A stretch of 24,334 nucleotides of DNA. It comes from an uncultured Clostridia bacterium. GTDB taxonomy: Bacteria; Bacillota; Clostridia; Christensenellales; Aristaeellaceae. A program made the translations under genes and the position numbers. Each line of letters begins with the position of its first letter. Position 1 is the stretch's first letter. The notes under the pieces were generated by a model. That model was not told the origin of the DNA. It made no database searches and was given only the letters and a program-made list of their open reading frames with translations. The stretch spans positions 1 through 24,334 of the forward strand of contig CAKTXR010000044.1 of NCBI GenBank assembly GCA_934631025.1. The letters run 5' to 3'. Shown here piece after piece: positions 24,224 through 24,334 of this stretch.

Positions 24224-24334
24224 TCAGCACTCGCCGGTCAGGCACCACATTTTCGTTTCGCCCAGCTTCATATCCACGTCGATATGATCGACGCTGCGGC
24301 CATAGAAGCGCTTTTCGTATACTTCAAACGGCGA
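24224..24334 (-). CDS. C-terminal end of an unidentified protein
   Basis: Only the last 36 residues are in the window, beginning SPFEVYEKRFYGRSVDHIDV and ending in WCLTGEC before TGA. The terminator right behind it supports a real gene end. The fragment is too short to name; the gene lies upstream of the importer operon on the same strand and may belong to the same sugar cluster. Confidence 0.65.
   Translation of the reverse strand, partial: SPFEVYEKRFYGRSVDHIDVDMKLGETKMWCLTGEC

Overview
The window is GC-rich DNA from a spore-forming member of the Firmicutes, most likely an uncultured gut-type Clostridia. Three things point that way. Strong AGGAGG-type ribosome binding sites precede almost every gene. 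Promoters are of the sigma-A type (TTGACA/TATAAT with 16-18 base spacers). There is also a small gene resembling the sigma-G inhibitor Gin, with a forespore-type promoter. No rRNA, tRNA, CRISPR array or complete transposase gene was seen.

Left part (about 200-5980): a minus-strand operon with a clear promoter at 5948-5976. It encodes a Gfo/Idh/MocA oxidoreductase, a heparinase II/III-like lyase, a GH78-type alpha-L-rhamnosidase and, 29 bases further on, a serine-recombinase-like protein. That protein lacks the catalytic serine, two active-site arginines and the long dimerisation helix. A palindromic terminator (203-236) closes the operon. Divergently transcribed are a secreted C69-family peptidase (6160-7722) and a GH2 beta-galactosidase (7852-10974), each with its own promoter and terminator.

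Middle part (10975-15290): a 530-base non-coding stretch of diverged repeats; the Gin-like gene; two translationally coupled membrane-protein genes of unknown function; and a LysR regulator divergent from a YeiH-family transporter. A perfect 15-base dyad in the LysR/YeiH intergenic region sits where a LysR activator would bind.

Right part (15364-23895): a second minus-strand carbohydrate cluster from a TTGACA-17-TATAGT promoter. In order of transcription it encodes two LplB/YtcP-type sugar permeases, a lipoprotein solute-binding protein, a membrane-bound YesN-like AraC regulator and a large protein that looks like an unclassified glycoside hydrolase. A 208-base MITE-like element lies between the binding protein and the regulator. 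No ATPase gene is present, so a shared MsmX/MsiK-type ATPase elsewhere is likely. The window ends in the 3' end of another minus-strand gene.

Together the cluster looks like a Gram-positive polysaccharide utilisation locus for a rhamnose-, uronate- and galactose-containing glycan such as pectin side chains or arabinogalactan. The substrate is inferred from enzyme families only. The most unusual item is the dead, shortened recombinase-like protein riding at the end of a sugar-catabolic operon.
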